Part shown: in pieces, positions 40,075 through 42,144 of the stretch
Numbering within the stretch: the stretch's first letter is position 1
Layout: every line of letters starts with the position of its first letter
NCBI GenBank assembly: GCA_000403335.2
Contig: KE159630.1
Location: 569,568 to 611,711 of the forward strand
Direction: 5' to 3'
DNA: 42,144 nucleotides
Origin: Lachnospiraceae bacterium MD335
GTDB taxonomy: Bacteria; Bacillota; Clostridia; Lachnospirales; Lachnospiraceae
The notes under the pieces: generated by a model
What the model saw: the letters and a program-made list of their open reading frames with translations, nothing else
What the model was told of the DNA's origin: nothing
Databases searched by the model: none
Translations under genes and position numbers: made by a program

Positions 40075-40227
40075 ATGTGTATGGTCAGATGCCCCGCTTG
40101 CAAAGGACGGATCTGCGATATTATTGCCACCGCGGGAGGGCGCGTAGTCTTGAAGGTACGATGCCCCGAATGCGGGAGGATAGTCAAATTGGAATGGCTA
40201 CTACAGGTCACGGAGACAGCTAAATAA
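40075..40227 (+). CDS. Com-like zinc-ribbon protein, 50 residues
   Basis: ATG at 40075 after GGAGGTATACGGT. The protein MCMVRCPACKGRICDIIATA continues into a second cysteine pair (RCPECGRIVKLEW), a compact zinc ribbon with a beta-strand between the pairs. It is closest in layout to the locus 1 Com-like protein (16715). A strong terminator follows. Confidence 0.75.
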   Translation: MCMVRCPACKGRICDIIATAGGRVVLKVRCPECGRIVKLEWLLQVTETAK

Positions 40228-40270
40228 GACTTACTACCGAGCGAGTGGGACCAGGGGACATCGAGTCACG

Positions 40271-40325
40271 AATGGCCGGAGTGAAGCTAGAGACAATGAG
40301 CCTTAGCTTACTCCGGCCATTTTTC
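40271..40325 (+). terminator. Strong terminator before the sigma-like gene
   Basis: AATGGCCGGAGTGAAGCTA pairs with TAGCTTACTCCGGCCATT (one mismatch), followed by TTTTCC. It separates the conversion region from the phage early genes. Confidence 0.88.
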
Positions 40326-40352
40326 CATTTTCAATCAATTTCATATCAAAAA

Positions 40353-40399
40353 TAGAAGCGTTTCTGGCTTTACGAAGGTGTAAAGAAAGGAACGCTTTT
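40353..40399 (+). promoter_or_regulatory. Leader hairpin that may cover the ribosome site
   Basis: AAGCGTT (40353-40359) is complementary to AACGCTT (about 40391-40397), which directly follows the AAAGGA ribosome site of the gene at 40400. Pairing would bury the start region. By eye only. Confidence 0.35.
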
Positions 40400-40846
40400 A
40401 TGTCTGAAAAAATCATCAGGATCAAGTCAGGGAACGAAGAAACCACAATGAATGTAACGGAAGAGGAATATCTGAAATATTATCGCCCGTGGTGGCAGAT
40501 GAAGAAAAAGGAACAGCGGAACCGGGAGGCGATGGAGCAGAACGGCTACACGGAAGAATCCTATGAGGAATGGAAAGAGAACGATATGCGGACGGAGCTG
40601 TTTGCGGAGAGCATGGAGGAACTGGCGGAAAAGCGGATGCTGCTTGGTGTCTTGCAGGACGCTATGGATTCCCTCCTGCCGGAAGAACGGGAACTTGCCA
40701 TGAAGGTGTTCGGGGAGGAAATGCAGGTCAGCGAGTTTGCAAAATCGAAGAATGAGAGCAGGACAACGGTATCTTCACGGAAGCAGAGGGTACTGGAGAA
40801 GCTGCGCCTGTTTTTTGAGGATAGGGGATTTGATGTGCATAAATGA
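40400..40846 (+). CDS. Sigma-70 region 4-like phage regulator
   Basis: A 148-residue, highly charged protein. An N-terminal DUF-like part (MNVTEEEYLKYYRPWWQMKK) is followed by a region-4-like helix-turn-helix (LLPEERELAMKVFGEEMQVS, then EFAKSKNESRTTVSSRKQRV). Such sigma-like proteins open the early/replication module of many Firmicutes prophages and conjugative elements and are thought to switch on downstream phage genes. AAAGGA precedes the ATG. Confidence 0.75.
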   Translation: MSEKIIRIKSGNEETTMNVTEEEYLKYYRPWWQMKKKEQRNREAMEQNGYTEESYEEWKENDMRTELFAESMEELAEKRMLLGVLQDAMDSLLPEERELAMKVFGEEMQVSEFAKSKNESRTTVSSRKQRVLEKLRLFFEDRGFDVHK

Positions 40847-41007
40847 CATTATCTGACGGCATACGAAATTTTTCAGCATATTTCCGTATGTTTGTCGAAC
40901 GGTTTATAAATTTCTTTCTGTTTTCCATCGTCACATTTCAAAAAAGTGTCATTACGACAGTGAAGGGGTACAAGGTTATCAGCCCCGGAAAGGAGGGAAC
41001 GGAGCCT

Positions 41008-41169
41008 ATGGAAAAATCACAGGAGCTCATCGGCATCTTACAGGCGATCAGCATTGTTGCGAAAAGCCTCGCCGCCAAGCTGATGCAGATCGAGAAGGAA
41101 GTGGAAGCCTATGAAGCCGCAAAGGCGGCGGTACAGGAAAGGAAAGCGAAAAAAGGATGGAGACGCTGA
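41008..41169 (+). CDS. Small helical phage protein
   Basis: A 53-residue protein starting MEKSQELIGILQAISIVAKS with a helical amphipathic body and basic tail (QERKAKKGWRR). GGAG lies three bases, and GGAGGG about 14 bases, before the ATG. Its stop overlaps the next start (TGATG). It shares a GILQAISIVAKSLA-type helix with the 41484 product (LRIAEGFSIVAEGLRGLA). Function unknown. Confidence 0.6.
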   Translation: MEKSQELIGILQAISIVAKSLAAKLMQIEKEVEAYEAAKAAVQERKAKKGWRR

Positions 41170-41483
41170 TGCGTAAGAAGGTTTTTATCTGTAGCCCCTT
41201 CCGCGGCGACATGGAAGGGAATGCAAGGAAAGCGGCGGCCTATTGCCGCATGGCGTGTGAGCAGGGGTTCCTGCCTGTTGCACCGCACCTCTTATTCCCT
41301 CAGTTCTTGAATGAGGGGATAGAGGAAGAGAGGCGGCTCGGCATCTCTATGGGGATGGAGCTGCTCGCCCTGTGTGACGAGGTGTGGGTGTTCGGGGAAG
41401 CCACCGAAGGGATGGCGGCGGAGATTGCATCCGCCACGGAGCGGGGAAAGAAAATCATATTCAAGGAAACGGAGGGAATGTAA
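41169..41483 (+). CDS. DUF4406 (nucleoside 2-deoxyribosyltransferase-like) phage protein
   Basis: A 104-residue Rossmann-like protein: KVFICSPFRGDMEGNARKAA at the N-terminus, LPVAPHLLFPQFLNEG in the middle, and a final LCDEVWVFGEATEGMAAEIA with TERGKKI. This pattern is the DUF4406/nucleoside deoxyribosyltransferase-related family common in phage early modules. It may act on nucleotides. The ATG at 41169 (TGATG overlap, GGAG six bases upstream) is preferred to 41157. Confidence 0.82.
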   Translation: MRKKVFICSPFRGDMEGNARKAAAYCRMACEQGFLPVAPHLLFPQFLNEGIEEERRLGISMGMELLALCDEVWVFGEATEGMAAEIASATERGKKIIFKETEGM

Positions 41484-41804
41484 ATGGGAAGTGAATTATT
41501 GAGGATTGCGGAAGGTTTCTCCATCGTTGCGGAAGGTCTGCGCGGCCTTGCCAAAGCGGAGGGCGGCACGAAGGATAAGACGGTGAAAGCACAGCCGTCA
41601 GCTACGGAAAAAGCACAGAAACAGGATGCGGCACAGGAACAGCCTGCCACGCTGGAGGGCATCCGCGCGCTGATGGCGCAGAAGACACAGGAGGGCAAAT
41701 CGAAGGAGATCAAGGAACTTTTGCAGAAGTACGGCGCGGCGAAGCTCTCGGCGGTAAAGCCGGAGGACTACCCGGCGCTGCTGCAGGAAGCGCAGGTGCT
41801 GTGA
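41484..41804 (+). CDS. Small phage early-module protein
   Basis: A 106-residue protein starting MGSELLRIAEGFSIVAEGLR after GGAGGG, with a low-complexity middle (alanine, lysine and glutamine rich) and a compact end (IRALMAQKTQEGKSKEIKEL, LQKYGAAKLSAVKPEDYPAL). That C-terminal repeat-like helix pair recurs in phage early proteins of Clostridia. It is coupled to the DUF2800 gene by TGATG. Function unknown. Confidence 0.65.
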   Translation: MGSELLRIAEGFSIVAEGLRGLAKAEGGTKDKTVKAQPSATEKAQKQDAAQEQPATLEGIRALMAQKTQEGKSKEIKELLQKYGAAKLSAVKPEDYPALLQEAQVL

Positions 41805-42144
41805 TGGGGAAACACGCATTGCTTTCCGCATCTTCGTCAAAGCGGTGGCTGTCCTGCACGCCCTCCGCACGATTGGAGGAGCAGTTCAGGGATGAACCGG
41901 GCGGCAGCGTCTATGCCGAGGAAGGAACCGCCGCCCACGCCCTTGCGGAGCATAAGCTGAAAAAGGCATTAAAAAGGCGCTCCAAGCGCCCGGTGTCTGA
42001 TTACCACTGTGACGAGATGGAGGAATGCACGGACGGGTATGTGGCCTTTGCGATGGAGCAGGTGGAGCTTGCAAGGCAGGAATGCAAAGACCCTATTGTT
42101 TTGATCGAGCAGCGGCTGGACTATTCCGCCTATGTGCCGGAGGG
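41804..42144 (+). CDS. DUF2800 (Cas4/RecB-like nuclease) phage protein, partial
   Basis: The first 113 residues are in the window: MGKHALLSASSSKRWLSCTP, then EEGTAAHALAEHKLKKALKR and EMEECTDGYVAFAMEQVELA, then IEQRLDYS. The serine-rich start, the EEGTAAHALAE helix and the DY..Y motif identify the DUF2800/PD-(D/E)XK-like protein of prophage replication modules, usually about 370 residues. It runs off the right edge. It starts at the ATG overlapping the previous stop. Confidence 0.85.
   Translation, partial: MGKHALLSASSSKRWLSCTPSARLEEQFRDEPGGSVYAEEGTAAHALAEHKLKKALKRRSKRPVSDYHCDEMEECTDGYVAFAMEQVELARQECKDPIVLIEQRLDYSAYVPE

Overview
The window looks like accessory DNA from a Clostridia genome, most likely a gut Lachnospiraceae member. 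The signs are strong GGAGG ribosome binding sites, several TTG/GTG starts, LytTR regulators with GHKL kinases, a large serine recombinase, an IS110 element and Firmicutes-type prophage modules. No rRNA, tRNA or CRISPR array was recognised.

Layout. (1) 0.25-1.86 kb: a ~90-bp promoter/terminator element, a type III toxin-antitoxin module (ToxN/AbiQ-like toxin, terminator, three ToxI-like RNA repeats, consensus promoter) and a ~726-bp non-coding repeat (copy A) ending just before a flavoprotein gene (1.87-2.89 kb). (2) 2.9-6.05 kb: a possible LytTR-type operator/promoter, an IS110 transposase with a candidate bridge-RNA region, and an XRE membrane regulator plus lipoprotein pair. (3) 6.3-16.9 kb: effector locus 1, with a LytTR regulator, a full and a truncated GHKL kinase, a run of mostly unrecognised proteins many of which start M-x-I-x-G-[I/V], a C_GCAxxG_C_C protein, a broken PEBP gene and a Com-like zinc-ribbon protein. 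(4) 16.9-21.9 kb: a phage tail-end glycine-rich protein, holin, three-domain endolysin and large serine recombinase. (5) 21.9-23.4 kb: a small leftward gene, the same 90-bp element, a type I toxin-antitoxin module (34-residue holin-like toxin with a convergent antisense RNA) and copy B of the 700-bp repeat, ending just before an HxlR regulator. (6) 23.4-31.6 kb: HxlR plus a PEBP-family protein, an OmpR-type two-component system, and a divergent lipoprotein, two FtsX-like permeases, an ATPase and a C39-like peptidase. (7) 31.8-39.7 kb: effector locus 2, with the same plan as locus 1. (8) 39.7-42.1 kb: Com-like zinc ribbons, a sigma-like factor and the start of a phage early module (DUF4406, DUF2800).

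How the parts fit. The two effector loci are paralogous and prophage-linked. Both begin with a GC-rich dyad, a LytTR regulator and GHKL kinases. They continue with effector-like proteins preceded by a conserved hairpin (R2), and with small genes separated by a second conserved hairpin repeat (R1, eight copies). Broken ends at these repeats (a PEBP gene that runs into R1, a remnant gene start beside R1, a kinase joined behind a four-codon leader, a frameshifted effector) suggest repeat-driven cassette replacement, as in polymorphic toxin/immunity loci, though no toxin domain was recognised. The best candidate for an undescribed system is this LytTR/GHKL-linked, cassette-exchanging effector array. 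A second notable structure is a toxin-antitoxin slot: two unrelated toxin-antitoxin types lie between the same left (90 bp) and right (~700 bp) flanks, 21.5 kb apart, around a probably internally deleted prophage. All family assignments are from motif recognition by eye; no search was run.
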